Positions 25,291 through 35,645 of a DNA stretch of 46,209 bases are shown here, piece by piece. Within the stretch, counting starts at the first letter, position 1, and each line of letters opens with the position of its first letter. The stretch covers positions 1 through 46,209 of the forward strand of contig CACNSR010000018.1 in the NCBI GenBank assembly GCA_902623175.1, given 5' to 3'. A program made the position numbers and the translations under genes. This stretch comes from Halieaceae bacterium. GTDB taxonomy: Bacteria; Pseudomonadota; Gammaproteobacteria; Pseudomonadales; Halieaceae. Below the pieces are notes generated by a model that did not search any database, had not been told where the DNA came from, and saw only the letters and a list, made by a program, of their open reading frames with translations.

Positions 25291-25369
25291 CGAAGATCGT
25301 ACGTGGAATATTTTTATGGTTGTCACGGCAAAAACTTAATACCTGCAGCCTAGGACTCGGGCGGGGTAA

Positions 25370-26278
25370 TCAGGCGCCGAGCAGTAACTCCATCAGTGCT
25401 TTTTGCGCATGCAGACGATTTTCCGCCTCCTGCCAGATAACGGAATCGGGTGCGTCCATGAGCTCCGCTGTGATTTCCTCTCCCCGATGGGCGGGGAGGC
25501 AATGCATATACAGCGCGTCAGAGGACGCGCGATCGAGTAGCGCCCGATTTAGTTGGTAAGGTGCCAAAACGGCCTCTCGCGCCGCCTGCTCACTCTCCTG
25601 ACCCATCGACGCCCAGACGTCAGTAACTAACAGGTGCGCTCCCGCTACGGCGGATGTGGGATCACGGTCGACACGCGCGCACTGTGCACACGCCTCCAGT
25701 AGCACGGGGTCCGGGTCGTACCCCTCTGGACACGACACTACCAGCTCGAAGTCGAGTTGGCGGGCGGCATTCATCCATGAGTGACAGACGTTATTACCGT
25801 CTCCTAACCAGCAGACCTTGCGCCCGCTGATGTCTCCTCTGTTTTCAAAAAAGGTCTGCAGATCCGCCAGAATTTGGCAGGGGTGATAGTCGTCGGTCAG
25901 ACCGTTGATGACGGGCACGCTGGAGTGCGAGGCAAAATCTTCGACGTCGGTGTGGGCGAAGGTTCTGATCATGACGATATCGACCATCGAGGAGATGACC
26001 CGGGCGCTATCCTCGATCGGTTCGCCGCGTCCCAGTTGTGTGTCTTGTCCTGATAGAAACAGCGCGCTACCCCCGAGCTGCGCTATGCCGGCTTCGAATG
26101 AGACGCGGGTGCGGGTCGAAGCCTTGGTGAAAATCATCGCTAACACCTTGCCCTCGAGGCTGGGCACTTCGCTACCAGTGCAATGTTGCGCTTTCAATTC
26201 AATCGCACGCGCGATCAGGGCCCGGATTTCATCGGGCGCGAGATCCATCAAGGTGAGAAAGTGTCTTGGCGCAGTCAT
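25370..26278 (-). CDS. argF: Ornithine carbamoyltransferase
   Basis: A 302-residue ornithine carbamoyltransferase that makes citrulline from ornithine and carbamoyl phosphate in arginine synthesis. The carbamoyl-phosphate motif STRTRVSFE is at about residues 55-63. HPCQILADL and the ornithine-site [10 protein letters not shown] are also present. Length is normal. Its start overlaps the argD stop by four bases (ATGA), so it is coupled to argD. It is cytoplasmic and works as a trimer in the known family. Confidence 0.97.
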   Translation of the reverse strand: MTAPRHFLTLMDLAPDEIRALIARAIELKAQHCTGSEVPSLEGKVLAMIFTKASTRTRVSFEAGIAQLGGSALFLSGQDTQLGRGEPIEDSARVISSMVDIVMIRTFAHTDVEDFASHSSVPVINGLTDDYHPCQILADLQTFFENRGDISGRKVCWLGDGNNVCHSWMNAARQLDFELVVSCPEGYDPDPVLLEACAQCARVDRDPTSAVAGAHLLVTDVWASMGQESEQAAREAVLAPYQLNRALLDRASSDALYMHCLPAHRGEEITAELMDAPDSVIWQEAENRLHAQKALMELLLGA

Positions 26279-27471
26279 GCGGTATCTTCTTGCTCAGCGA
26301 TGTCGTTGAGGATGTCTGCGATGCCCGCGCCCAGCTCTCCCGCCTGCTCAGTTGTCATCACTAGCGGAGGCAAAACGCGGATGGTATCGCCCCCCGCTAT
26401 GTTGAGCAGTAAACCATGCTGCAAGCCGCGCTTGACGATTTCACCGGTCGCAGTGCTGGGTTGGATTCCGATCATCAGTCCCGTACCGCGCACTTCGCTG
26501 ATCAGCTTGGCGTCGCGCAGATTGTCTTGCAGTGAACTGATCAGCGCCTCGCGGATGGCGGTGGCTTGTTGCATTACGCCGTCCTCGGCTAGTGCGGTCA
26601 GCACGGCTTGCGCTGCCGCACAGCACAGCGGATTGCCGCCGTAAGTAGAGCCGTGATCACCAGGGCCTAGTTGCTCAGCCGCGACACCCTTTGCCATGCA
26701 CACACCAATAGGCAGACCATTGCCCAATCCCTTGGCCGTTAGCAAGACATCGGGTTCAACGCCCAACTGTTCGAACACATAGGTTGATCCACAGCGACCA
26801 TTACCGGTTTGCACCTCATCGAATATCAGCAGCCATCCGTGCTGATCGCACAATCCACGCAGTCCCCGAAGGTATTCAGCCGCCAGCGGCCTAATGCCGC
26901 CCTCGCCGAGAATCGGCTCCACTAAGACCGCAACGATATCCTGACGCTCTGCCGCCAGTGTTTCGACTGCGGAGAGGTCGTCTGGCGCCACGTGCTGGAA
27001 CCCCTCTAGCAGCGGACCAAATCCCTCTCGTATTTTTTGGTTGCCGGTCGCGGAGAGCGCGCCGAGGGTGCGGCCATGAAAGGCGCCATCGAGCACAATA
27101 ATCTGAGGTGATGCGATGCCTTTTTGATCGCCATACCGTCGCGCAAGTTTGATGGCAGCCTCGTTAGCTTCTGCACCCGAGTTGCAGAAGAACATATTTT
27201 CCATGCCGGTCGCGCCGCGCAGCTGCTCTGCGACGGCCTCCTGCAAGCCAATGTGAAACAAGTTAGAAGTATGGATGAGGCGGCTCGCCTGTTCGGCAAC
27301 CGCTTGAGTCACGCGAGGATGCTGGTGTCCCAGATTCGTTACCGCGATGCCCGACACTCCGTCGAGATAGGAACGGTCGTTCGTGTCGTACAGAACGGCG
27401 CCCTCTCCTCTGGAGAAGGTAACGGGCAGGCGACCATAGGTCGGCATGATGGCGGGCGACGCGTCTGGCAT
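26275..27471 (-). CDS. argD: Acetylornithine/N-succinyldiaminopimelate aminotransferase
   Basis: A 398-residue class III PLP aminotransferase. The PLP-lysine lies in [14 protein letters not shown], preceded by the [12 protein letters not shown] motif and the N-terminal [16 protein letters not shown] signature. It converts N-acetylglutamate semialdehyde to N-acetylornithine and can act in lysine synthesis. Overlap with argF and the arginine setting favour argD over related aminotransferases. It is divergent from the glutaredoxin-proA operon. I did not find a convincing ArgR site in the 178-bp gap. Confidence 0.94.
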   Translation of the reverse strand: MPDASPAIMPTYGRLPVTFSRGEGAVLYDTNDRSYLDGVSGIAVTNLGHQHPRVTQAVAEQASRLIHTSNLFHIGLQEAVAEQLRGATGMENMFFCNSGAEANEAAIKLARRYGDQKGIASPQIIVLDGAFHGRTLGALSATGNQKIREGFGPLLEGFQHVAPDDLSAVETLAAERQDIVAVLVEPILGEGGIRPLAAEYLRGLRGLCDQHGWLLIFDEVQTGNGRCGSTYVFEQLGVEPDVLLTAKGLGNGLPIGVCMAKGVAAEQLGPGDHGSTYGGNPLCCAAAQAVLTALAEDGVMQQATAIREALISSLQDNLRDAKLISEVRGTGLMIGIQPSTATGEIVKRGLQHGLLLNIAGGDTIRVLPPLVMTTEQAGELGAGIADILNDIAEQEDTA

Positions 27472-27588
27472 CGGGAATCAGCCCTTAAATCCGCGGGGCA
27501 GCAAGAGTAGCGGAGCGTTCGTGTGAGTCAAATAAACAGTATATGCGGTTTTACACCCCTCGCCGCGCTTGCCGTGCCTTTGTCGTAT

Positions 27589-27594
27589 TACAAT
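27589..27594 (+). promoter_or_regulatory. Candidate sigma70 -10 element for the grxD operon
   Basis: TACAAT lies 55 bp before the grxD start in the argD/grxD divergent gap. A matching -35 is weak (GCTTGC at 27567-27572, 16-bp spacing), so this is tentative. Confidence 0.33.
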
Positions 27595-27649
27595 AGAGGT
27601 CTTTGCGCCAGTCGAATCGAGGCTGATCGCGTTCAATACGGAGCAGTTT

Positions 27650-27976
27650 ATGGACATCATGGAGACTATCCGCGAGCAAATAGAGGGAAACCATATCATC
27701 CTCTACATGAAGGGCTCGCCCAACCAACCGCAGTGCGGCTTCTCTGCTCGCACCGTGCAGGCGCTCATGTCCTGCGGGGAGCGATTCGCCTACGTCGACG
27801 TGCTGAGCAGCCCGGAGATCCGCGCGAATTTGCCTACCTATGCCAACTGGCCGACTTTCCCTCAGCTATGGGTCGACGGCGAGCTGATCGGTGGCTGCGA
27901 CATTGTTTGCGACATGGGAGATTCGGGTGAATTGAAAGAGCTCTTATCTGCCAGTTCGGACAAGGGCGGCGACTGA
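27650..27976 (+). CDS. grxD: Monothiol glutaredoxin (Grx4 type)
   Basis: A 108-residue CGFS-type glutaredoxin. The active site is PQCGFS (Cys29) with the glutathione-binding WPTFPQLWVDGELIGGCDI following. Such proteins bind and transfer [2Fe-2S] clusters with BolA partners and are not general thiol reductases. ATG 27650 is chosen because GGAG lies about 7 nt upstream and it gives the family N-terminus; an upstream in-frame start at 27569 adds non-family residues. It is first in the plus-strand run to lipB, 18 bp before proA. Confidence 0.95.
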   Translation: MDIMETIREQIEGNHIILYMKGSPNQPQCGFSARTVQALMSCGERFAYVDVLSSPEIRANLPTYANWPTFPQLWVDGELIGGCDIVCDMGDSGELKELLSASSDKGGD

Positions 27977-27994
27977 GCTCTGCGGGCCGCACAC

Positions 27995-29257
27995 ATGACC
28001 ATGGACGTTCAGGAAGTCATGACAGAGATGGGGCGATCGGCCCGCGCCGCAGCGCGGGTGTTGGCGTCGTGTAGTGTCGAGCAGCGCAACGAGGCGCTGC
28101 TACAGATCCGCGCCGCGATTGCCGCTGATCGGCACGCCATTCTGGCAGCGAATGAAATGGATCTGGAGCAGGGCCGTGAGAGTGGGCTCGAGGCGGCCTT
28201 GCTCGACCGGCTTGCGTTGACGCCTGCGCAGCTTGATGTGCTGGAGCAGGGGCTCTCGCAGGTGGCGGCGTTACCTGATCCTATCGGCGCTATATCGGAC
28301 ATGCGTCAGATGCCATCGGGCATCGACGTCGGCACCATGCGGGTGCCTCTGGGCGTTATCGGCATGATTTATGAATCCAGGCCGAACGTGACGATTGAAG
28401 CAGCGTCACTGTGCCTGAAGGCGGGCAATGCGGTGATTTTGCGAGGGGGTTCGGAGGCGATCCAATGTAATAAGCGGTTGGGTGACTCACTTGCTGCCGG
28501 GCTGTCAGCCGCCGGTTTACCCGCGGAAGTAGCTCAGGTCGTGCCCGTGGTGGATCGTGCGGCGGTGAGGGCATTGCTCACTATGCCCGAATGCGTTGAC
28601 ATGGTGGTGCCCCGCGGCGGCAAGGGGCTGATCGAGCGCGTTGCGGCGGAGAGTAAAGTGCCAGTGTTGGCGCACCTTGACGGTGTCTGTCACGTTTATA
28701 TCGACGCAGATGCGGATCGCGATAAAGCCCATCGCATTGCTTTAAATGCCAAAACCCAGCGTTATGGCACCTGCAACACCATGGAGACGCTACTGATGGC
28801 CAAAGCGCAGGCGGACATGCTGCCCGACTTGGTCACCGCGTTGCAGTCAGAGGGCGTGGAGGTGAGAGGCTGTGAGGCTTCTCGACAGGCGGCCCCTGAC
28901 ATCACTGTCGATGCCGTGGAAGCAGATTGGTCAACCGAGTATCTGGCGCCGATTCTCTCGGTCAAGCTGGTGGACGACGTGGACGAGGCCATGTCCCATA
29001 TCGCGCGATACGGGTCGAATCACACCGAGAGTATCGTCACAGAGAACGCGAGTACGGCGGAACGTTTCCTGCGCGAGGTGGATTCGGGATCGGTCATGCA
29101 CAATGCCTCGACCCGATTCGCCGACGGCTTCGAATATGGTCTTGGCGCAGAAATTGGTATCTCCACCGGCAAGCTGCATGCCCGGGGTCCCGTCGGGCTG
29201 GAGGGGCTCACCTCCAGAAAATACATCGTGAAAGGGGACGGGCACATCCGCCAGTGA
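27995..29257 (+). CDS. proA: Glutamate-5-semialdehyde dehydrogenase (gamma-glutamyl phosphate reductase)
   Basis: A 420-residue enzyme that reduces gamma-glutamyl phosphate to glutamate semialdehyde in proline synthesis. The catalytic cysteine is C260 in [11 protein letters not shown]. The signatures [16 protein letters not shown] and VPRGGKGLI are present, as is the C-terminal [19 protein letters not shown]. The start is ATG 27995 or the ATG two codons later. It is followed at once by nadD, whose possible GTG start overlaps this stop. proB is not in the window. Confidence 0.97.
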   Translation: MTMDVQEVMTEMGRSARAAARVLASCSVEQRNEALLQIRAAIAADRHAILAANEMDLEQGRESGLEAALLDRLALTPAQLDVLEQGLSQVAALPDPIGAISDMRQMPSGIDVGTMRVPLGVIGMIYESRPNVTIEAASLCLKAGNAVILRGGSEAIQCNKRLGDSLAAGLSAAGLPAEVAQVVPVVDRAAVRALLTMPECVDMVVPRGGKGLIERVAAESKVPVLAHLDGVCHVYIDADADRDKAHRIALNAKTQRYGTCNTMETLLMAKAQADMLPDLVTALQSEGVEVRGCEASRQAAPDITVDAVEADWSTEYLAPILSVKLVDDVDEAMSHIARYGSNHTESIVTENASTAERFLREVDSGSVMHNASTRFADGFEYGLGAEIGISTGKLHARGPVGLEGLTSRKYIVKGDGHIRQ

Positions 29258-29268
29258 ATGCCGCTGCG

Positions 29269-29922
29269 ATGAAAAACCCGCAACCCCCCCTTGGATTTTT
29301 GGGCGGCGCTTTTGATCCGGTCCATATCGGTCACCTGCGTGGAGCGATGGCCGTGCGCGAAAACCTGAATCTGGAGCGGGTCGACTTGATACCCGCCGCG
29401 CAGTCTCCCCTCAAAGACCAGGCGACGGTCGATGCCATGCATCGGTTGGCGATGCTGGAACGGGCGGTGGCTGACTTGCACGGTGTCGCCGTGGATGCCC
29501 GTGAACTCGACAGACCGGGCCCGTCCTACACAGCAGATACGCTCGCGGGTCTGCGACGCGAGTACGGTGCTGAGCGCACGCTGGTATGGATTATCGGTGC
29601 CGACATTCTGGCGACCTTGCCCCGGTGGTCGCGATGGCGGGAACTGTTGGAATTTGCCCACATAGTGGTGATGGGCCGCCCTGATGCCGAGCCGCATCCG
29701 CCAGAGGTATCCGCATGGCTAGAAGAAAATAAGAGCGATCAAGCCGGCCTGTTATCACGTCCCGGCGGCGGCGTGTTCACACTGGCGCAGCCTTTACTGG
29801 ATATTTCATCCAGCGATATTCGGGCGATGATCGCTGCAGGTCGTGACCCGAGGTTTCTGCTGCCCGACGGCGTTATGGAGTATATTTCCAATCATGCACT
29901 GTTCAGTCGCAACCTCGCATGA
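29269..29922 (+). CDS. nadD: Nicotinate-mononucleotide adenylyltransferase
   Basis: A 217-residue adenylyltransferase that makes deamido-NAD from nicotinate mononucleotide and ATP. It has the nucleotidyl-transferase motif [11 protein letters not shown] near the N-terminus and the [10 protein letters not shown] signature near the C-terminus. ATG 29269 gives the expected N-terminus; an upstream GTG at 29254 overlaps the proA stop. The last four bases overlap rsfS (ATGA). Confidence 0.96.
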   Translation: MKNPQPPLGFLGGAFDPVHIGHLRGAMAVRENLNLERVDLIPAAQSPLKDQATVDAMHRLAMLERAVADLHGVAVDARELDRPGPSYTADTLAGLRREYGAERTLVWIIGADILATLPRWSRWRELLEFAHIVVMGRPDAEPHPPEVSAWLEENKSDQAGLLSRPGGGVFTLAQPLLDISSSDIRAMIAAGRDPRFLLPDGVMEYISNHALFSRNLA

Positions 29923-30293
29923 CCACTGACATCATCGCTCCGGACCTCCCCGATGGGGCTGACCTACTCGCCATTGCGCAGCAGGCACTCGAAGATCTAA
30001 AGGCAGTTGACACCGTTGTGCTCGACGTCCGCGAGCTCAGCTCTGTCATGGACTGGCTGATCGTTGCCAGCGGCACATCGAATCGACACATCAAATCGCT
30101 GGCAGACAACGTCATGATGAAAGCAAAAGAGCAGGGCTTGCGACCACTGGGCGTAGAGGGTGAAAGAGTGGGCGAGTGGGTGCTGGTCGACTTTGGCGAT
30201 GTGGTGGTGCACGTTATGCAACCTGCCGCTCGCAGTTTTTATGACCTCGAGCGCCTGTGGTCGGTTCAGTCAGCCCCACCCGAGAGCAGCTGA
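29919..30293 (+). CDS. rsfS: Ribosomal silencing factor RsfS
   Basis: A 124-residue RsfS/Iojap protein that binds L14 of the 50S subunit and blocks subunit joining. The core shows [31 protein letters not shown] and [16 protein letters not shown] (split here as separate signatures), both typical of the family. It overlaps nadD by four bases and rlmH by one base (TGATG), so it is translationally coupled on both sides. Confidence 0.96.
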   Translation: MTTDIIAPDLPDGADLLAIAQQALEDLKAVDTVVLDVRELSSVMDWLIVASGTSNRHIKSLADNVMMKAKEQGLRPLGVEGERVGEWVLVDFGDVVVHVMQPAARSFYDLERLWSVQSAPPESS

Positions 30294-30763
30294 TGCGGCT
30301 TAGAGTGCTGGCAGTAGGACAGAAAATGCCGGCGTGGGTGGATCAGGGAGTGGCGGAATACGCGCGTCGCATGCCCAGGGACATGCCGGTGGAGTGGCTC
30401 GATATCCCGCCTGCCAAACGCGGCTCAGCGACCCCGGAGCAATATCGCGAGCAGGAGGCGGAGGCGATCAAGGCGAAGCTCAGGGACAAAGATTACGTCA
30501 TCGCACTGGATATTGCGGGTAAAGGGGTCAGCACCGAGCTCATTGCGAAGCGCTTTGCCCGGTGGCAGATGCGGGGTGATCGAGTCAGCATTGTCATCGG
30601 CGGCCCAGATGGACTTCACCTGCAGATTCTCAAAAGCGCAAAAGAGCGATGGTCTCTCGGGCAGATCACCCTGCCACATCCGCTGGTGAGGGTGATCCTC
30701 GCCGAGCAACTGTATCGGGCATGGTCGGTTCAGGTTGGCCACCCCTATCACCGGGGTGGCTGA
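30293..30763 (+). CDS. rlmH: 23S rRNA pseudouridine-1915 N3-methyltransferase
   Basis: A 156-residue SPOUT methyltransferase. The SAM-binding knot motifs IGGPDGL and the C-terminal LPHPLVRVILAEQLYRAW and HPYHRGG are diagnostic. It methylates pseudouridine 1915 of 23S rRNA. It starts at ATG overlapping the rsfS stop, and its stop overlaps the mrdA start. Length is the same as E. coli RlmH. Confidence 0.97.
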   Translation: MRLRVLAVGQKMPAWVDQGVAEYARRMPRDMPVEWLDIPPAKRGSATPEQYREQEAEAIKAKLRDKDYVIALDIAGKGVSTELIAKRFARWQMRGDRVSIVIGGPDGLHLQILKSAKERWSLGQITLPHPLVRVILAEQLYRAWSVQVGHPYHRGG

Positions 30764-32610
30764 TGGCCAGAACCCTGGATGCGCTGCGAGACACCCGCCG
30801 GGAGTGGATGATCAATCGCTCTCGCCTGATCCTGGCGGTGCTGGCGATCATCGTGGTGCTCGGTGTGCTGGTTTATCGCTACTACTCGCTTCAAATTGTG
30901 CAGCACGACGATTTCATGACCCAATCGGATCGAAACCGAATCCGGGTAGAAGTGATTCCGCCCACGCGCGGGCAGATTTTGGATCGCAAAGAGCGGCTGT
31001 TGGCCGCCAACAAACCGACCTTTGTAATTGGTGTTGTCAGAGAGCGTAGTGAAGATCCCGCCGCATTGGTTGATACCCTCACTGAGCGTCTATCGCTGTC
31101 CGATCGTGAGCTAAGGGCGTTTCAGGAACGCTCTGAGCGTCGCCGACCCTTCGAGGCGGTGCCGATCAAACTGGGTCTCGACGACACGGCGCTGGCGACG
31201 GTCGCAGTTGACTTGCATCAGCTGCCGGGGGTTGTGGTCGACGCAAAGCTGACCCGCGATTACCCCTACGGCGAGGCGCTCAGCCACGTGCTGGGCTACG
31301 TTGGCAGAGTGAGCGCTGAGGATCTGTTAGAGCTCGATGCGGAGCGCTATCGGGGCACCTTACATACCGGGAAGGTAGGGCTGGAAAAGCGCTACGAGCC
31401 GCTGCTCCACGGCAAGCCAGGCTATCAGTATGTAGAGACCAATGCGCACGGGCGAGTCCTACGGGTGTTAGAGAAGCAGGCACCGGTGCCGGGCAAGAAT
31501 CTCCGCCTGTATCTCGATCTGGACTTGCAGCGTGAGGCGGTGGCGGCGCTCGGTGATCAACGGGGCGCCGTGGTGGCCCTGGATCCCCTAACGGGCGGCG
31601 TGCTGGCCATGGTGTCGAACCCCAGCTACGACCCGAACCTCTTTGTTGAGGGAATCAGCTATTCGGATTACGCGGAGCTGCGCGGTTCACTGGACACGCC
31701 GCTCCTGAATCGCGCGGTTCAAGGTCAGTACCCGCCCGGTTCCACGGTCAAGCCGCTGATCAGTCTGGGCGCGTTGGCTCGGGATTTCATCACACCTGAC
31801 AGCGAGATACGTGACCCCGGCTGGTACCAATTGCCCGGCGATGATCGCCGCTATAGGGACTGGACGCTGCGTGTCCGCGGCACGGGTCATGCCGAAACTG
31901 TGGATCTGAGAATGGCAATCGCAGAGTCCTGCGATACCTATTATTACGACCTTGCGCATCGCATGGGTATCGACGCGATGGCCGAGCTGCTTCAGCCCTT
32001 CGGTCTTGGCCAGCGGACAGGGATCGACATTCCCGGCGAGCAGGACGGCATTCTGCCCAGCACAGATTGGAAACGCGCCGCATTGGGCGAGCCCTGGTAT
32101 CCAGGTGAAACGATCAGCGCCGGGATCGGTCAGGGGTATATGTTGACCACCCCCTTGCAGTTGGCGCAGGCGGCAATGGTGCTGGCAAATAAAGGCGAGA
32201 GCTTTGTGCCCTCGGTCGTTCATCGCGTCGATGATCTGACGGTCGGAGGTGTGCAGCGACCGTCCATGCCGATGGATGAAGCTGACTGGCAGGCGGTCGT
32301 GGTGGGCATGGTGGATGTGGTCCACTCGCCTCGTGGTACTGCGGCGGGGATATCAAGGGGTATCGGGTACCAAATTGCGGGTAAAACCGGTACCTCACAG
32401 GTAGTCAGCATTGCGCAGGATGCGATTTACGACGAGGACGCCATCAGCGAACGCAACCGCAACCACGGGCTGTTTATCGCCTTTGCGCCGGTTGAAAATC
32501 CGCGCATTGTGGTGGTGGTCATCGCCGAAAACGGTGGAGGCAGTCGTGCTGCGTCACCGGTAGCCCGGCGAATCATGGATGCCTGGTTGAGCGAGGCGAG
32601 CGATGTCTGA
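30763..32610 (+). CDS. mrdA: Penicillin-binding protein 2 (peptidoglycan transpeptidase)
   Basis: A 615-residue class B PBP for cell elongation, partner of RodA. A single transmembrane segment (about residues 20-42) precedes a periplasmic dimerisation domain and the transpeptidase domain. The active site has STVK (Ser327, Lys330), an SCD motif and KTGTS (Lys541). The true start is ATG 30763, overlapping the rlmH stop; a longer frame from 30649 lies inside rlmH. It overlaps rodA by eight bases. Confidence 0.97.
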   Translation: MARTLDALRDTRREWMINRSRLILAVLAIIVVLGVLVYRYYSLQIVQHDDFMTQSDRNRIRVEVIPPTRGQILDRKERLLAANKPTFVIGVVRERSEDPAALVDTLTERLSLSDRELRAFQERSERRRPFEAVPIKLGLDDTALATVAVDLHQLPGVVVDAKLTRDYPYGEALSHVLGYVGRVSAEDLLELDAERYRGTLHTGKVGLEKRYEPLLHGKPGYQYVETNAHGRVLRVLEKQAPVPGKNLRLYLDLDLQREAVAALGDQRGAVVALDPLTGGVLAMVSNPSYDPNLFVEGISYSDYAELRGSLDTPLLNRAVQGQYPPGSTVKPLISLGALARDFITPDSEIRDPGWYQLPGDDRRYRDWTLRVRGTGHAETVDLRMAIAESCDTYYYDLAHRMGIDAMAELLQPFGLGQRTGIDIPGEQDGILPSTDWKRAALGEPWYPGETISAGIGQGYMLTTPLQLAQAAMVLANKGESFVPSVVHRVDDLTVGGVQRPSMPMDEADWQAVVVGMVDVVHSPRGTAAGISRGIGYQIAGKTGTSQVVSIAQDAIYDEDAISERNRNHGLFIAFAPVENPRIVVVVIAENGGGSRAASPVARRIMDAWLSEASDV

Positions 32611-33742
32611 GTACACCCGTTTTTTCGAGGGGTCTGACCGGGACTTTGCCAAAGCGCAAACGCTCACTGAGCGACTCCGCCTCGACGTGCTGCTGCTGCT
32701 GCCCATGCTGGCCATTATGGTAACGGGTGTGTTCGTGCTCTTTAGCGCCTCGGATGGTGACTGGGACACCGTCAATCGGCAGATTCGTAATTTTCTGATC
32801 GGTTTGGCTGTATTAATGGTCGTGGCCCAAATTCGCCTCGATACCCTGCAGCGATGGGCTCCCACGCTGTATCTTGGTGCTCTGTTTCTACTGTTGCTGG
32901 TGCCTTTCTTTGGGGTGGGGGTCAAGGGCGCTCAGCGATGGCTAAGCTTGGGGTTTATCCGGTTTCAGCCATCTGAGATCATGAAGATTGCGATGCCGTT
33001 AATGGTGGCAGCATGGGTCGTACGCTACGCCCTGCCGCCGAGGCCGACTACCACCGTGACAGCACTGGTAATCATCGCGCTACCGGCTGCCGCGATCGCG
33101 ACCCAGCCGGATTTGGGCACTGCCATTTTGGTAGGTGCCAGCGGCGCGTTTGTGGTGTTCATGGCGGGCGTTAGCTGGTGGCAGATTTTCGCGGGTGCCC
33201 TGGCTGCCCTGGCCTGCACATGGCCCGCCTGGTTGTTCTTGCTTCGGGATTATCAAAAGCAACGCATCCTGACGCTGTTCGACCCTGAAGCAGATAAGTT
33301 GGGTGCCGGATGGAACATCATTCAATCCAAAACCGCCATTGGCTCGGGCGGCTGGTCCGGGAAAGGATACTTGCAGGGCACTCAGTCACACCTGGATTTT
33401 CTGCCTGAGAGTCAGACCGACTTTATTATCGCGGTGCTGGCCGAGGAGTGGGGGTTACGCGGCGTGCTTATATTACTGCTCCTCTACGGCCTGGTGGTTG
33501 CCCGGGGCCTGTGGATAAGCTTCACGGCGCACACCAGCTACGGGCGGTTACTGGCCAGCGCCATTACGCTTACGTTTGGGGTTTATGTGGTGGTAAACAT
33601 GGGCATGGTTGCTGGCATCCTGCCTGTTGTGGGCGTGCCACTGCCATTCGTCAGTTTTGGAGGCACGTCCATTGTCACCTTGTTGCTGGGTTTCGGTATT
33701 CTCAGCGCCATCAGCACCGAAAAAAGGGTCCTGTCACGATGA
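32603..33742 (+). CDS. rodA: Rod shape-determining SEDS glycosyltransferase RodA
   Basis: A 379-residue polytopic SEDS protein with about ten membrane segments. The family signature FLPESQTDFIIAVLAEEWG and the C-terminal PFVSFGGTSI are present. It polymerises lipid II into glycan strands with PBP2 in the elongasome. The start overlaps the mrdA end and the stop overlaps the mltB start (ATGA). Confidence 0.97.
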   Translation: MSEYTRFFEGSDRDFAKAQTLTERLRLDVLLLLPMLAIMVTGVFVLFSASDGDWDTVNRQIRNFLIGLAVLMVVAQIRLDTLQRWAPTLYLGALFLLLLVPFFGVGVKGAQRWLSLGFIRFQPSEIMKIAMPLMVAAWVVRYALPPRPTTTVTALVIIALPAAAIATQPDLGTAILVGASGAFVVFMAGVSWWQIFAGALAALACTWPAWLFLLRDYQKQRILTLFDPEADKLGAGWNIIQSKTAIGSGGWSGKGYLQGTQSHLDFLPESQTDFIIAVLAEEWGLRGVLILLLLYGLVVARGLWISFTAHTSYGRLLASAITLTFGVYVVVNMGMVAGILPVVGVPLPFVSFGGTSIVTLLLGFGILSAISTEKRVLSR

Positions 33743-34767
33743 TTACGGCAAACCGACTTCGGCGATGGAGCTCCGCACAGGCGTATCGAGCAGGCTGTCG
33801 CGTGTTGCTTCTGTGCGCAGGGCTAAACATGCCCGTCATGGTCTGGGCGGGAGATTACAGCGACCATGGAGCTGCAAAACAGGTGATCGCCGCCGCGCAG
33901 GAAGCCGGGGTGGATCCGGACTGGGTGCAGCAGTTGATTGATGCCGCGGAGCGACAGCAGAGTATTCTCGATGCGATATCCAGGCCGGCGGAAAAAATAA
34001 AGGCCTGGCACGAGTATCGAAAAATCTTTCTCACCGATCGTCGGATCCGTGAGGGGGTCACCTTCTGGAGCGCGCATGCGGGCACGCTACAAACGGTGTC
34101 GACGCGCACTGGTGTACCGGCGGAGTTGGTGGTGGCGATCATCGGCGTGGAGACCTACTACGGCCGTATCACGGGGAGTTATCGCGTGATCGATGCGCTG
34201 GCGACACTGGCGTTCGACTATCCGAGACGCTCTCCCTTTTTCACTAGAGAGCTGGAGCAATTTCTAGTGCTGGCCTGGGAGTCGGGTAAGGACCCGTTAG
34301 CGTTGAAAGGCTCCTATGCGGGTGCAATGGGTTACGGTCAATTCATGCCATCAAGTTATCGCGCTTTTGCACGAAGTTACACGGGCGACGGAGCGCCTGA
34401 TATCTGGGACAACCCCGCCGATGCAATTGCCAGTGTGGGGAATTACCTGCGGGCCCACGGTTGGCGCAGGGGCGAGCGGGTAGTGACCGACGGCATTGCC
34501 GATGAGCCAGACCTGGCGGTGTTCGAGGGCGGATTAAAGCCCAAGAAAACGGTCGCCGCGCTGGCGCTGAAGGGGCTTCAGCCCGCCGAGCCACTGAACC
34601 CAGCGGATCTGGCAACGCCGATCCGGCTCGAAGAGGAAGACGGCATGCGCTACTGGTTGGGGCTGCAAAATTTCTATGTCATCACGCGCTACAACCATAG
34701 CGCGATGTATGCCATGGCAGTATGGGAACTCAGTCAGGCGATAGCGGCGGCGCGCGCGGGCTCTTGA
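33739..34767 (+). CDS. mltB: Membrane-bound lytic transglycosylase B
   Basis: About 342 residues. A signal-like hydrophobic segment (VLLLCAGLNMPVMVWAG) precedes the catalytic domain. The catalytic glutamate is E138 in GVETYYGRITG, followed by AGAMGYGQFMPSSYRAFA. It cleaves peptidoglycan to 1,6-anhydro muropeptides. I see no clear lipobox cysteine, so it may be a soluble periplasmic (SltB-like) form. ATG 33739 overlaps the rodA stop; the longer frame from 33448 lies within rodA. Its stop overlaps the likely rlpA start. Confidence 0.95.
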   Translation: MITANRLRRWSSAQAYRAGCRVLLLCAGLNMPVMVWAGDYSDHGAAKQVIAAAQEAGVDPDWVQQLIDAAERQQSILDAISRPAEKIKAWHEYRKIFLTDRRIREGVTFWSAHAGTLQTVSTRTGVPAELVVAIIGVETYYGRITGSYRVIDALATLAFDYPRRSPFFTRELEQFLVLAWESGKDPLALKGSYAGAMGYGQFMPSSYRAFARSYTGDGAPDIWDNPADAIASVGNYLRAHGWRRGERVVTDGIADEPDLAVFEGGLKPKKTVAALALKGLQPAEPLNPADLATPIRLEEEDGMRYWLGLQNFYVITRYNHSAMYAMAVWELSQAIAAARAGS

Positions 34768-35552
34768 AGAAGCTGTTGATCAGCGCAACGTGCTGCGTTG
34801 CGGTTGCTCTGACCGCATGCTCCACGTGTCGAGATGCTTCGGCTGCAGAGCAAGCAGATGTCGCGCCACCCCTTTCAGATCGGTCGCCATGGCAGGACGC
34901 CATTCCCCGATCAGACCCTATTCTGGCCGAGGGTAATCGGAGCCCGTATGAAGTGAATGGTTCCTTCTATACCGTGCACGGTAGCGCGCGGGGCTACCGG
35001 GAGAAGGGTGTGGCTTCATGGTATGGCATGAAATTTCAAGGCCTACCCACAGCCAACGGCGAGATCTTTGATGTGTATGGCGCTACCGCTGCGCATCGCT
35101 CACTGCCGATTCCGACCTATGTCCGCGTGACCAACTTGGAAAACGATCGCAGCGTAGTGTTGCGGGTAAACGACCGTGGCCCTTTCCACCCACAAAGGCT
35201 GATCGACATATCCTACGGGGCGGCATTGGAGCTCGGCTTCGCCGAACGGGGCACAGCGACCGTATTGATCGAATCCCTCGAGCTGGCCGAGGTCGACGAT
35301 CGCCGTGAAGTGCAGGCTGCAACCCACCGCTACTTGCAGCTGGGTGCCTATGCCTCGGAGAGTGCTGCGGGCGAGCTCGGTCACGAGGTAAGGCTTCGGT
35401 GGGCCTATCCTGTCTCAGTCAGTGCCGTAGATGCCGATGGCCGGCGACTCCACCGTGTTCGAGTGGGGCCCTTTCTCACGATGCAGACGCTTGATCAGGC
35501 TCGCGACGTATTGATCGAAGCGGGTTATCCAGTGCCGTATAAAATCCCCTGA
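34764..35552 (+). CDS. rlpA: RlpA septal-ring lytic transglycosylase lipoprotein (TTG start)
   Basis: About 262 residues. It is a lipoprotein: KKLLISATCCVAVALTAC ends in a lipobox LTAC (Cys19 from the TTG start). It then has a double-psi beta-barrel domain with VASWYGMKFQGLPTANGE and VLRVNDRGPF, and a C-terminal SPOR domain (RYLQLGAYAS...RVRVGPF). The TTG at 34764 overlaps the mltB stop (TTGA), in line with the coupled layout here; an ATG at 34722 in frame gives a longer N-terminus before the lipobox. RlpA trims denuded glycan in related species. Confidence 0.93.
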   Translation: MKKLLISATCCVAVALTACSTCRDASAAEQADVAPPLSDRSPWQDAIPRSDPILAEGNRSPYEVNGSFYTVHGSARGYREKGVASWYGMKFQGLPTANGEIFDVYGATAAHRSLPIPTYVRVTNLENDRSVVLRVNDRGPFHPQRLIDISYGAALELGFAERGTATVLIESLELAEVDDRREVQAATHRYLQLGAYASESAAGELGHEVRLRWAYPVSVSAVDADGRRLHRVRVGPFLTMQTLDQARDVLIEAGYPVPYKIP

Positions 35553-35645
35553 TGCGATTTTCATCAGAGGGCCCACGGGCTTACACTGGCGGCGTCGCAG
35601 GGTGACCTGCAGGAGAGTGTGTTGATGACAGGAGCGAGAGCGAAT

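Larger units (their letters stand above)
25018..25369. other. nrdA promoter region and argF downstream gap
   Basis: About 350 bp with no credible gene. A short plus-strand frame at 25165-25353 has no family features. The half nearest nrdA holds the two NrdR boxes and AT-rich promoter-like sequence. The half toward argF holds DnaA-box-like 9-mers. I see no clear hairpin terminator for argF. Confidence 0.7.

Noticed and set aside
25165..25353. 62-residue frame upstream of nrdA
   Set aside because: It covers the promoter region and the proposed DnaA-like boxes; low-complexity of evidence, no family features.
27472..27649. ArgR box between argD and grxD
   Set aside because: No symmetric ARG-box match was found in the gap.
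29020..29697. 225-residue open frame on the minus strand
   Set aside because: Antisense to proA and nadD, both of which are certain.
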